Assembly: GCA_964407055.1 (NCBI GenBank)
Contig: CAYOUD010000095.1
Location: forward strand, 1 to 10,396
Length of the DNA stretch: 10,396 bases
Source of the DNA: JAQIBY01 sp964407055
GTDB taxonomy: Bacteria > Bacteroidota > Bacteroidia > Bacteroidales > ML635J-15
Direction: 5' to 3'
Positions 1-7,365 of this stretch are shown here, piece by piece (the first letter of the stretch is position 1; each line of letters starts with the position of its first letter). The notes beneath the pieces are model-generated. The model ran no database searches. It was not told where the DNA came from and saw only the letters and a program-made list of their open reading frames with translations. Made by a program: the position numbers and the translations under genes.

Positions 1-64
1 ACTGCAGCCCATTTTTCTATTAACTCAAATTTGGGGTAATGCAACTTCCTATTATTTTATCAAT

Positions 65-283
65 ATGAAAAAACGATTCCTGGGAAAATACCGCATAGAC
101 TCTATGCGAAAACAATACTGGAATTATGCATGGCGTCTAAAATCATCTATCTCAATTGACAATTGGAACGTATTTAAACATGGGCGTGGCTATTGGCATA
201 AAAACAATTTTCCCAATCAAACCGTTATTATCCTTTGGAAATCTCCCAAAACAAACGTAATTTTAAGGCCAATTAAAAAATAA
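65..283 (+). CDS. Small hypothetical protein, possibly a remnant of a REP-associated (IS200-like) transposase
   Basis: A 72-residue, very basic and aromatic-rich reading frame starting at ATG 65. Residues 8-23 (KYRIDSMRKQYWNYAW) resemble the N-terminal stretch of REP-associated tyrosine transposases, in which a K-Y-R-I-x-S-x-R segment is followed by W-D/N-Y. The rest does not continue like that family: no HUH motif, no catalytic tyrosine region, and no better continuation in the other two frames. If the resemblance is real, this is a truncated and scrambled remnant. It could also be a chance frame or an unrelated small protein. No ribosome binding site or clear promoter is visible, though the first is usual in Bacteroidota. 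It ends 29 bp before gatE on the same strand, so it could be in the leader of that transcript. Confidence 0.3.
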   Translation: MKKRFLGKYRIDSMRKQYWNYAWRLKSSISIDNWNVFKHGRGYWHKNNFPNQTVIILWKSPKTNVILRPIKK

Positions 284-312
284 TAGAATTTTACATATAT
301 AATTATCAATTC

Positions 313-2292
313 ATGAAGAAGGCATTTGATCCGATCCGGAATTATCAGGAAACCATAAAAAAAGCGGGCTATGTCCCACGAAAAGAAGCAAGTCAGGAAG
401 ATTACGACCGCATTGGTTTCATGTCAGGGCTGGAAGTTCACCAGCAATTATTAACCAAACGCAAATTGTTTTGTCACTGTCCCGCAGGTGTTTATAATTC
501 AGATGATGATTACGATGCGGAAATTTTACGTCATATGCGGCCAACACTCTCCGAATTAGGAGAATATGATGGTACTGCACTCATGGAATTCAAGACAAGA
601 AAAAACATCACTTACCGCCTTAACAACGACAGTGCATGTACTTATGATGTGGATGACACCCCTCCTTTTATCATAAATAAAGAAGCATTGGAAATTGCAT
701 TGGAAATATCCATGCTATCAAAACTAAATATTGTCGGGGAAGTTCATATTACTAGGAAACAGTACCTTGACGGTTCAATTCCTGCCGGCTTCCAGCGCAC
801 TGCTATACTAGGAGTGGAAGGCGTGGTGCCAATTTCAAATAAAGACATTCGACTCATTCAGCTCAGTATTGAAGAGGATTCATGCCGCGAAATTTCCGAT
901 ATCGGACATGAACGGGTTTACAAAACGGATCGTCTGGGAATGCCGTTAATTGAAACCGTTACTTATCCAGATTGTGTCAACCCAGATGAAGTAAAAGAAA
1001 CCTGCGATTACATCAGATTCCTCAATCGAAGTACAGATAAAGTTCGTACCGGCATGGGAGCTGCCCGTCAGGATGTGAATGTAAGCTGCAAAGGTGGTAG
1101 CCGTGTAGAAATCAAAGGCGTCGCACACACAAAGTGGATACCAGAACTCACACATAACGAAGCATTCCGTCAATGGTCGCTTTTGCTGATTCGTGATGAG
1201 CTGAACAAACAATTTAAGAGCAAAGACGAATGGAAAATGGATTACACTCGGCTTGAGTACGATGCGTTTTCCATAAATCACCCGCCAATCAAACTTGCGA
1301 AAGCTAACGGAGACCACCTATACGTGGTTAAACTCCCCGGATTCAATGGAATTTTATCACATTTCACACAACCCGGAAAATGTTTCGCGGATGAAATCGC
1401 AGATCGTCTGAAAGTAATTGCCTGCATAGAAAAACCAAATATGGTACATACCGAAATGGCAAAACCTGTCATTACCGGTGCAGATTTGGAAATTATCAGC
1501 AGCATCATGATTACGGATCAAGAAAAGGATGCATTAGTAATTTTTTGGGCTCCTAAAGATGATGTAAAAACCGCACTTGAAACCATTGAAGAGCGTTGTC
1601 AAATGGCATTCGACGGTGTTCCCGAAGAAACCAGAAAATCGTTTGAAGACGGAAGCACAATTTTTGAGCGCGTACTTCCCGGTGCAGATCGCATGTATCC
1701 AGACACGGATTCAGCGCCTATTCCGTTAAGCAATGAATATATTGATACCTTGGGAAATCAACTTCCTATTGATGTTTCTGAACGCTTTAAACAACTTCGC
1801 GACTGGAAAATCCCGGCAGATACTTATCAATATATTTTAAGAAAAAATTTGGTTCCGGTTATTGAGGATATCATAGAATCTCTGGATTACACACCACAAT
1901 ACATCGGAACTTTCATTGGTCAAACGCTTAAATACGTGGAAGGACATTTCAAGCAGGCAATAGATTTTAATTACAGTCAATTGACATCGATGTTCCGTTT
2001 CATTCAGGAAGAAAAACTTGAAAAAGAAATTGCAAAATGGATGCTTTCTCACTTGTATGAGCATCCGAACATGGATTTCCAGTCTATTTTGGAAACCATC
2101 AAGTTCAAACGCAGTACAGAGGAAGCCATCATGAAAAACGTTCCTTTATTGATTGAAAAATACAAAAAAGAAGGACGCAAGCAGTGTAAAACTGCTGAGA
2201 AAGACTGGATTGCCGGTCAGTTGAGAAAACAAGCCATCGGAAATATGAATATGAAAACGCTGGCAAATAATATTGAGGCATTAAATAAATAA
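313..2292 (+). CDS. gatE: Glu-tRNA(Gln) amidotransferase subunit E (archaeal-type GatE)
   Basis: GatE is the tRNA-binding kinase/amidotransferase half of GatDE. It activates the glutamate of mischarged Glu-tRNA(Gln) with ATP and amidates it with ammonia from GatD, in the cytoplasm. The 659-residue product opens with the GatB/GatE signature GLEVHQQL (39-46), then FCHCPAG (C54 and C56). RLGMPLIE lies at 207-214, and residues 244-270 hold the VRTGMGAARQDVN and RVEIKGV motifs of the cradle core. An insertion of roughly residues 300-450, before LPGADRMYPDTD (455-466), matches the AspRS-type GAD insertion that separates GatE from bacterial GatB. The C-terminal 160 or so residues are helical and YqeY-like. 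The protein is slightly longer than the roughly 620-630 residues usual in archaea. ATG 313 leaves a normal N-terminal extension. gatD follows after 11 bp. The protein is intact, with no sign of decay; its family is otherwise regarded as archaeal. Confidence 0.95.
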   Translation: MKKAFDPIRNYQETIKKAGYVPRKEASQEDYDRIGFMSGLEVHQQLLTKRKLFCHCPAGVYNSDDDYDAEILRHMRPTLSELGEYDGTALMEFKTRKNITYRLNNDSACTYDVDDTPPFIINKEALEIALEISMLSKLNIVGEVHITRKQYLDGSIPAGFQRTAILGVEGVVPISNKDIRLIQLSIEEDSCREISDIGHERVYKTDRLGMPLIETVTYPDCVNPDEVKETCDYIRFLNRSTDKVRTGMGAARQDVNVSCKGGSRVEIKGVAHTKWIPELTHNEAFRQWSLLLIRDELNKQFKSKDEWKMDYTRLEYDAFSINHPPIKLAKANGDHLYVVKLPGFNGILSHFTQPGKCFADEIADRLKVIACIEKPNMVHTEMAKPVITGADLEIISSIMITDQEKDALVIFWAPKDDVKTALETIEERCQMAFDGVPEETRKSFEDGSTIFERVLPGADRMYPDTDSAPIPLSNEYIDTLGNQLPIDVSERFKQLRDWKIPADTYQYILRKNLVPVIEDIIESLDYTPQYIGTFIGQTLKYVEGHFKQAIDFNYSQLTSMFRFIQEEKLEKEIAKWMLSHLYEHPNMDFQSILETIKFKRSTEEAIMKNVPLLIEKYKKEGRKQCKTAEKDWIAGQLRKQAIGNMNMKTLANNIEALNK

Positions 2293-2303
2293 AATCAGAA
2301 ACA

Positions 2304-3689
2304 ATGAGTGAAGATCTCTTTCAAGGATATAAAGGTGAAGCTTTAGATCTTTTAAAAAAATATCATGTACGTGTCTGGGGACATGCAGTAATTAACACAA
2401 CACGGGGGAAATTTGAAGGTACAGTTTTGCCGCGTTCAGAAAATGATGATGACAAACACATTGTCTTAAAAATTATTACCGGATACAATGTTGGCGTTGA
2501 TGTAAGCACAGTTCAGGACATGAAAGAAGCCGGATACAAAAAAGCAAATTACGCCATTCCGGAAAAAGAATTTCCATATACTGAAAACCTTCCGCATGTT
2601 AAATTATTCGGTACCGGCGGAACCATTGCATCCCGATTAGATTATCGCACCGGCGCAGTAATTCCGGCGTTTTCACCTGGGGAATTATACGGAGCGGTAC
2701 CTGAGTTGGCGGATATTTGTAATCTGGATACAGAAAAAGTATTTGCTGTTTTTTCTGAAAACATGGGCCCAAAACAATACATGTCCCTTGCTAAAGCCAT
2801 CGGTAAAGAAATTGAAAATGGCATTGACGGGATTGTTATTGGTCACGGTACGGATACGCTACACCACACAGGAGCAGCCCTGACGTTTATGTGTCAAAAT
2901 CTTCCGGTACCTGTTATTTTGGTCGGTTCACAACGTTCTTCTGACCGTCCGAGTTCAGACGCTGCCCTCAACCTCATGCATGCTATGAAAGCAGCTGCCG
3001 AATCTGATATTGCAGAAGTACAGGTTTGCATGTTTGGTCCAACATCAGATGAATATGGATTATTACACAAAGGAACCCGGGTGCGCAAAATGCATTCATC
3101 TTATCGCTCAACTTTCCGAACAATTGGGGACACTCCGCTTGCAATGATCAGCAGGACAAAAATTACCCCAATCAAGAAAATTTACAATAAACGCAGAAGC
3201 GACAAAAATGTCGTTATAAAACCATACTTTGAGGACAAAGTGACCATGCTTTATTATTATCCGGGAATGAGTGCCGATATACTGGACAGCATGGTTGACC
3301 TAGGATATAAAGGAATAATAATTATTGGCACCGGTCTCGGACATGTCAACAAGGAGTTATATCCAGCCATTGAACGGGCTCAGAAAAAGGGAGTCCATAT
3401 GTTCATGACATTGCAAACCATCTGGGGCTACGTTCAAATGTTTGTCTATGATACCGGTCGTGATATGATGGCTAAAGGGATTATCCCACTGGGAAATATG
3501 CTTCCTGAAGTTGCATTCATTAAACTTGGCTGGGTACTTGGACAAACCAATGACCATGAAGAAGTAAAAGCTATGATGCTAGAACCAATCAATGATGAAA
3601 TTACAGAACGAGAACCATATAACGGATATCTAGTTTATCAGGGAGGTGTTCCTGAAGTTGAGGAGTTCATTAAAAAGGTTCATAAATAA
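2304..3689 (+). CDS. gatD: Glu-tRNA(Gln) amidotransferase subunit D (GatD, asparaginase-like)
   Basis: GatD is the amidase subunit of GatDE. It hydrolyses glutamine or asparagine and passes ammonia to GatE. The 461-residue product has two parts. An N-terminal domain (about 1-90, containing VRVWGHAVINTTRGKFEGTV) is found in GatD and absent from ordinary asparaginases. Then comes an L-asparaginase-like domain with TGGTIAS (104-110), HGTDT (181-185), VGSQRSSDRPSSDAALNL from about 208, and GTRVRKMHSS with a lysine at 262. The family's catalytic Thr/Thr/Asp/Lys set is therefore present (T104 or T107, T183, D184, K262). It may be automatically labelled a type I asparaginase, but the N-terminal domain and the adjacent gatE decide for GatD. 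It is somewhat longer than typical archaeal GatD (about 420-440). It lies 11 bp after gatE and is followed by a terminator, so the two form an operon in the order E-D. Confidence 0.95.
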   Translation: MSEDLFQGYKGEALDLLKKYHVRVWGHAVINTTRGKFEGTVLPRSENDDDKHIVLKIITGYNVGVDVSTVQDMKEAGYKKANYAIPEKEFPYTENLPHVKLFGTGGTIASRLDYRTGAVIPAFSPGELYGAVPELADICNLDTEKVFAVFSENMGPKQYMSLAKAIGKEIENGIDGIVIGHGTDTLHHTGAALTFMCQNLPVPVILVGSQRSSDRPSSDAALNLMHAMKAAAESDIAEVQVCMFGPTSDEYGLLHKGTRVRKMHSSYRSTFRTIGDTPLAMISRTKITPIKKIYNKRRSDKNVVIKPYFEDKVTMLYYYPGMSADILDSMVDLGYKGIIIIGTGLGHVNKELYPAIERAQKKGVHMFMTLQTIWGYVQMFVYDTGRDMMAKGIIPLGNMLPEVAFIKLGWVLGQTNDHEEVKAMMLEPINDEITEREPYNGYLVYQGGVPEVEEFIKKVHK

Positions 3690-3694
3690 AATTC

Positions 3695-3722
3695 AAAATC
3701 GACTTTCGGGTCGATTTTTTTT
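3695..3722 (+). terminator. Rho-independent terminator of gatE-gatD
   Basis: A 9-bp perfect stem, AAAATCGAC (3695-3703) with GTCGATTTT (3710-3718), closes a six-base loop and runs into eight T residues. It starts 6 bp after the gatD stop codon and marks the end of the gatED unit. Confidence 0.88.
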
Positions 3723-3743
3723 CAAATTAATAACCCTCCTTTA

Positions 3744-3819
3744 CCTGCATTATTCATCTCAAAATTAAGCGTATTTGCATATGTCAATATATTAAGGGGC
3801 CTTCAATGAATAATGCAGG
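3744..3819. mobile_element. 76-bp internally deleted copy of a non-autonomous inverted-repeat element
   Basis: Perfect 14-bp terminal inverted repeats CCTGCATTATTCAT (3744-3757) and ATGAATAATGCAGG (3806-3819) bound a 76-bp segment. Its left 52 bp match the left end of the larger element at 5053 at 50 of 52 positions, and its last 18 bp match that element's right end at 17 of 18. About 140 bp of the interior is missing. The flanks are TTTA on the left and TAAA on the right, so there is no direct target duplication; instead the inverted repeat extends to 18 bp. It lies between the gatD terminator and the amidase pseudogene and has no coding capacity. The source insertion-sequence family cannot be named from this sequence. 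Confidence 0.75.
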
Positions 3820-5052
3820 TAAAATACAATAAATATTCAGTGCGTATATAAATATTTATTATATTTACTCATAAATTCAACCGTGGGATAGTTATGCGTT
3901 TTTATCAGTTACTCATTTGCTTTGCATTTGTAATCTCTAATGCATTTTTAGGCGTGGCTCAAACAAGTTTCAAACCTGAGCCTTTAAAAATTACAGATGA
4001 AACGAATCGGCAACCGGATCATGCCAGTCGATACGTTTGGGGATTTGAAAATTCCGAAAACATCCAAACAATTCAAGGAAATGCCGAGCATGAATTTTCC
4101 TGTTTTGGAATCGGTGTGGCACCGTCTGAACCAATAAGTTCTTCTGATATCAGTATCAAGTATCGGATAAACAATGGGTCTTGGATTAAAACCAAACCCG
4201 ATTTTTCACCTGAAACAATTGCTCGTGATAATTTATACTGGACTGATTTACTTTTCACACCCGATACGAAATCCGGAAAAACAATTGAAATTCAAGCAGA
4301 GCTTCCGCAAGGTATCACAATAGACAGTTTGAAACTACATGTTATTAATGTCGATTTTAATGGAAAGTCAACGATTCCAAAAAATGCACCAAAAGCTGGA
4401 GCTTGCCCTGCATATCCAACTGTTATCACACGAGCAGTTTAGTTAGATCCATATTATACTCAACCAGCATATACGCCAAGTGTAATATCACCACATCATA
4501 TTGTGATTCATCATGGAGCTGCTCCTGATACTTATACTGATGGAGCTGCTGTAGTTCGAAGCTATTGGAATTATCATGTAAATTCTCTTGGTTGGTCAGA
4601 TATTGGATATAATTATTTGACAGATAAATTTGGAAATATTTACAAAGGAAGAATGAATGCAGATCCTCAAAATCAAGACTGTCGTGGTGCTCATGCTGGT
4701 GCATCAAATAATGAATCGATTGGTGTGAGCTTTCTTGGAAATTCTGATGTGACAATTCCTACTGAAGCGCAGCTTGATGCAACAGCTGAATTTATGGGTT
4801 GGTGGTTTAATGTTAGGGGATACGACCCAACAGCATCTGCAAATATTACATTGCAAAGTGGAGGAACAGCCTCTGTTCCTAGGATTTGTGGCCATAAGGA
4901 TGTGAATATTGGTGGAACAGATTGTCCTGGAGTTGCATTATATGCTGATCTTGCAGATTTGAGAAATAGAACGAATGCAGTAATAAATGCTTGCAACTCT
5001 TTGTATATTTATGGAACTTCTGATTCTGATTTTATAGATGGTGTTCAGCTAG

Positions 5053-5268
5053 CCTGCATTATTCATCGCAAAATTAAGCGTATTTGCATATGTCAATATA
5101 CTAACATTTTAAAGCCTAAAAACAATTAATAGTTTACACCTAATTTTAGGTATGCTTGAAATTATCTTTGCACATCTTCAAACCATCTAAACCCTTGAAA
5201 TATAAAAATATGACTGCGGGTTTAGATGATTTAAATCTGCACAAAGGGAATTCCATGAATAATGCAGG
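5053..5268. mobile_element. 216-bp non-autonomous transposable element (MITE-like) with CTAG target duplication
   Basis: Terminal inverted repeats CCTGCATTATTCAT (5053-5066) and ATGAATAATGCAGG (5255-5268) are perfect over 14 bp. The target sequence CTAG is duplicated directly at 5049-5052 and 5269-5272. No transposase-sized frame exists inside, so the element must have been moved by an enzyme encoded elsewhere. Removing it with one CTAG joins the codons for DGVQL to those for DGEAAADISN in frame, which shows it inserted into the amidase gene. The interior carries a 14-bp palindrome (5138-5151) and a long imperfect hairpin (5161-5251). The left 52 bp recur at 3744-3795. Confidence 0.88.
5161..5251. 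repeat. Long internal hairpin of the 216-bp element
   Basis: Bases 5161-5194 and 5218-5251 are inverted repeats of 34 bp each, complementary at 26 of 34 positions without gaps. The innermost 11 bp are perfect (CATCTAAACCC with GGGTTTAGATG), around a 23-base AT-rich loop. The hairpin fills the right part of the element up to just before its right terminal repeat. It may be structural to the element or act as a weak transcription barrier; nothing shows which. Confidence 0.6.
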
Positions 5269-6019
5269 CTAGATGGTGAAGCTGCTGCTGATATCTCAAA
5301 TACTTCGACAGGTGCTTTGGATGGACCATCATATAACGATTATTCAGGCACACATTCAGCGGACTTAATCCCAGACCATTCTTATTCTCTTGTAATCACA
5401 AATGGTAACTATGGTGACGAAACTTTAGCGGCTTGGTTCGATTATGATGATGATGGTAGTTTTGAACTTAGCGAAAAAATCGGAGAAGTCTTTAATGTTG
5501 ATGCTGCAGGAGTTGTCTCTTTAGATTTTACTGTTCCTCTAGCAACTCCAACAGGAAGCATAAAAATGCGTGTACGATCTGTTTGGTCAGATGTTGATAT
5601 AGATGCTACCACGGTTTAATTTATGAGTAAATATAAGCCAACAGGAAGCCCCCGAATTAGACGCAACTCATGATAATTCAACGATTAAAATACTGGGTGT
5701 ATATCCAAACCCAACATATGCCCCGCTCAATGTTTTAATAGAAACTAATGAAGCAAAAACAATCTTATATCAGGTATTGAATCAAACGGGACACATTGTA
5801 TTGAATGGTTTGCATCATGCTGCCGGTGGACAAACTGAATTTACGATTGATATGAGTGCTTATGCAAATGGAGTTTATATTTTAGTGTTAACAGACAAAG
5901 CATATAGCGTAAGGCATAAAGTAATAAAATCGCGATAACGCAAATGTTTTCATCTGGGTTCGTCTGTTTTCAAGCACAAAAACCTATTACAGAACACAAA
6001 TAAAGTGCAAAAAATTACT

Positions 6020-6027
6020 TACTTTTG
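6020..6027 (+). promoter_or_regulatory. Probable Bacteroidota-type -7 box of the glyA promoter
   Basis: TACTTTTG matches the Bacteroidota -7 consensus TAnnTTTG exactly and lies 25 bp before the glyA ATG at 6053. No convincing -33 TTG is seen at the usual distance, so the call rests on one box and its position. It falls after a possible GTG start at 6005, which supports the downstream ATG as the true glyA start. Confidence 0.5.
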
Positions 6028-6052
6028 TGAACACATTAAAATTCAATCAGTT

Positions 6053-7345
6053 ATGAAAAGAGACAATATTGTATTTGATATTATTGCAAAAGAAAGAGCC
6101 CGCCAAGAACATGGAATTGAGCTAATTGCATCAGAAAACTTCGTTAGTAATCAAGTGCTTGAAGCCATGGGATCTGTAATGACCAATAAATATGCCGAAG
6201 GTTATCCCGGCAAACGTTATTATGGTGGTTGCCAATTTGTTGACCAAACAGAACAGCTCGCTATTGATCGTTTGAAAGAATTATACGATGTTGAATATGC
6301 AAACGTTCAACCTCACTCAGGAGCACAAGCAAATGCAGCAGTATTTTTAGCTTGTTTGAAACCGGGCGACACATTTATGGGTTTGGATTTATCACATGGT
6401 GGACACCTGACTCACGGTTCACCCGTAAACATGTCCGGAATTTTATTCAAAGCAGTATCATACGGTGTTAGCGAAGAAACTGGTCGTGTAGATTACGATC
6501 AGATGGAAAAAGTGGCTTTGGAAGAAAACCCAAAACTCATTATCGGTGGTGCATCTGCATACAGCCGTGAATGGGATTACAAACGCATGCGCGAAATTGC
6601 AGACAAAGTAGGAGCATTGTTAATGATTGACATGGCACATCCTGCAGGACTAATTGCTGCCGGGCTACTCGACAATCCAACCAAATACGCTCATATTGTC
6701 ACCTCAACAACTCATAAAACCTTGCGTGGTCCACGCGGAGGAATTATTTTGATTGGTAAAGATTTTGAAAATCCATGGGGAAAAGCCACAAAAAAAGGCG
6801 TAATCCGTAAAATGTCATCATTAATTGATTCTGCTGTATTTCCTGGAATGCAAGGTGGACCACTGGAACATGTTATCGCTTCGAAAGCTGTCGCTTTTGG
6901 AGAAGCTTTAAGTCCTGAATTTAAAGCCTATCAAAAGCAAGTATTGAAAAATGCACAAGCAATGGCAGAAGCATTCATTAAACGTGGATACAAAATCATC
7001 AGTGACGGAACAGACAATCACTCCATGTTAATCGATCTTCGCACAAAAGTACCGGAATTAACCGGCCGTCAGGCGGAAGACACACTTGTAAAGGCAGACA
7101 TCACGATTAACAAAAACATGGTGCCTTTCGATCATCGATCACCCTTCAAAACATCAGGACTTCGTGTCGGAACTCCTGCAATTACAACCCGCGGACTGAA
7201 ACCAGAACACATGGATCCTATTGTGGAAATGATTGACAAAGTGATTATGAACATTGAAAACGAAGATAAAATTGAAAGCATCATCACTGAAGTACGTAAT
7301 GAAGTGAATGCATTTATGAAGCCGTTTCCATTGTTTGCAGACTAA
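6053..7345 (+). CDS. glyA: Serine hydroxymethyltransferase
   Basis: This cytoplasmic PLP enzyme interconverts serine plus tetrahydrofolate with glycine plus 5,10-methylene-tetrahydrofolate, feeding one-carbon metabolism. The 430-residue product starts MKRDNIVFDIIAKERARQ and has the family motifs in order: GIELIASENFVS, the glycine-rich YAEGYPGKRYYGGC, NVQPHSGAQAN, DMAHPAGLIAAG, and the PLP-lysine motif TSTTHKTLRGPRGG with the Schiff-base lysine at 222. VFPGMQGGPLEH and the C-terminal SGLRVGTPAITTRG also fit. Length is normal. A longer frame from GTG 6005 would add 16 residues, but these overlap the likely promoter and are not family-like, so ATG 6053 is chosen. It is followed by its own terminator and seems to be a single-gene transcript, unrelated to the pseudogene upstream. 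Confidence 0.98.
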   Translation: MKRDNIVFDIIAKERARQEHGIELIASENFVSNQVLEAMGSVMTNKYAEGYPGKRYYGGCQFVDQTEQLAIDRLKELYDVEYANVQPHSGAQANAAVFLACLKPGDTFMGLDLSHGGHLTHGSPVNMSGILFKAVSYGVSEETGRVDYDQMEKVALEENPKLIIGGASAYSREWDYKRMREIADKVGALLMIDMAHPAGLIAAGLLDNPTKYAHIVTSTTHKTLRGPRGGIILIGKDFENPWGKATKKGVIRKMSSLIDSAVFPGMQGGPLEHVIASKAVAFGEALSPEFKAYQKQVLKNAQAMAEAFIKRGYKIISDGTDNHSMLIDLRTKVPELTGRQAEDTLVKADITINKNMVPFDHRSPFKTSGLRVGTPAITTRGLKPEHMDPIVEMIDKVIMNIENEDKIESIITEVRNEVNAFMKPFPLFAD

Positions 7346-7365
7346 ACAAAAAATATAAACACATT

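Larger units (their letters stand above)
3894..5938 (+). pseudogene. Broken gene for a secreted N-acetylmuramoyl-L-alanine amidase (PGRP/Amidase_2) with GEVED and T9SS sorting domains
   Basis: The intact ancestor would have cleaved the MurNAc-L-Ala amide bond of peptidoglycan outside the cell. Residues 1-23 from ATG 3894 are a signal peptide ending FLGVAQ, followed by an N-terminal domain I do not recognise. An in-frame TAG at 4440-4442 stands where the PGRP R-A-x-W tryptophan belongs. The same frame then continues the amidase domain: IVIHHGA (His codons 4509 and 4512), GYNYLTDKFGNIYKGR (Tyr codons 4608 and 4614), CGHKD (His codon 4893) and DCPG (Cys codon 4923), the expected zinc and catalytic set. 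A 216-bp element interrupts the frame at 5053-5268. A GEVED-type domain follows to 5619 (AAWFDYDDDGSFE, IKMRVRSVW) but lacks its final GEVEDY motif. After a frame change, a T9SS type A sorting domain is read from about 5627 to 5938 (ILGVYPNPT, ANGVYILVL, HKVIKSR, stop). Repaired, it would encode about 600 residues. Several independent lesions argue against sequencing error. Confidence 0.85.

Noticed and set aside
946..1317. Minus-strand frames across gatE, gatD, the amidase and the permease
   Set aside because: They are antisense shadows of well-supported + strand genes and show no recognisable protein motif.
313..2292. Reading this gene as bacterial GatB
   Set aside because: The length of 659 residues, the insertion before LPGADRMYPDTD, and a GatD-type partner instead of GatA and GatC all point to GatE.
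2304..3689. Reading this gene as a plain type I L-asparaginase
   Set aside because: The N-terminal GatD-specific domain before TGGTIAS and the adjacent gatE make the tRNA-dependent amidotransferase subunit far more likely.
4440..4442. TAG as a programmed readthrough or pyrrolysine codon, tempting beside archaeal-type genes
   Set aside because: The same gene has a MITE insertion and a frameshift downstream, and the codon replaces a conserved tryptophan by a single base change. Ordinary decay explains it.
3744..5268. Assigning the inverted-repeat elements to a named insertion-sequence family such as IS1380
   Set aside because: The termini alone, without a transposase gene in the window, do not support a family name.
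6005..6052. GTG start for glyA at 6005
   Set aside because: The extra 16 residues are not family-like, and the likely -7 box lies inside them. ATG 6053 gives the typical N-terminus.
5939..6052. A glycine or folate riboswitch in front of glyA
   Set aside because: The 114-bp leader is too short and shows no conserved aptamer pairing. Only a promoter-like box is visible.
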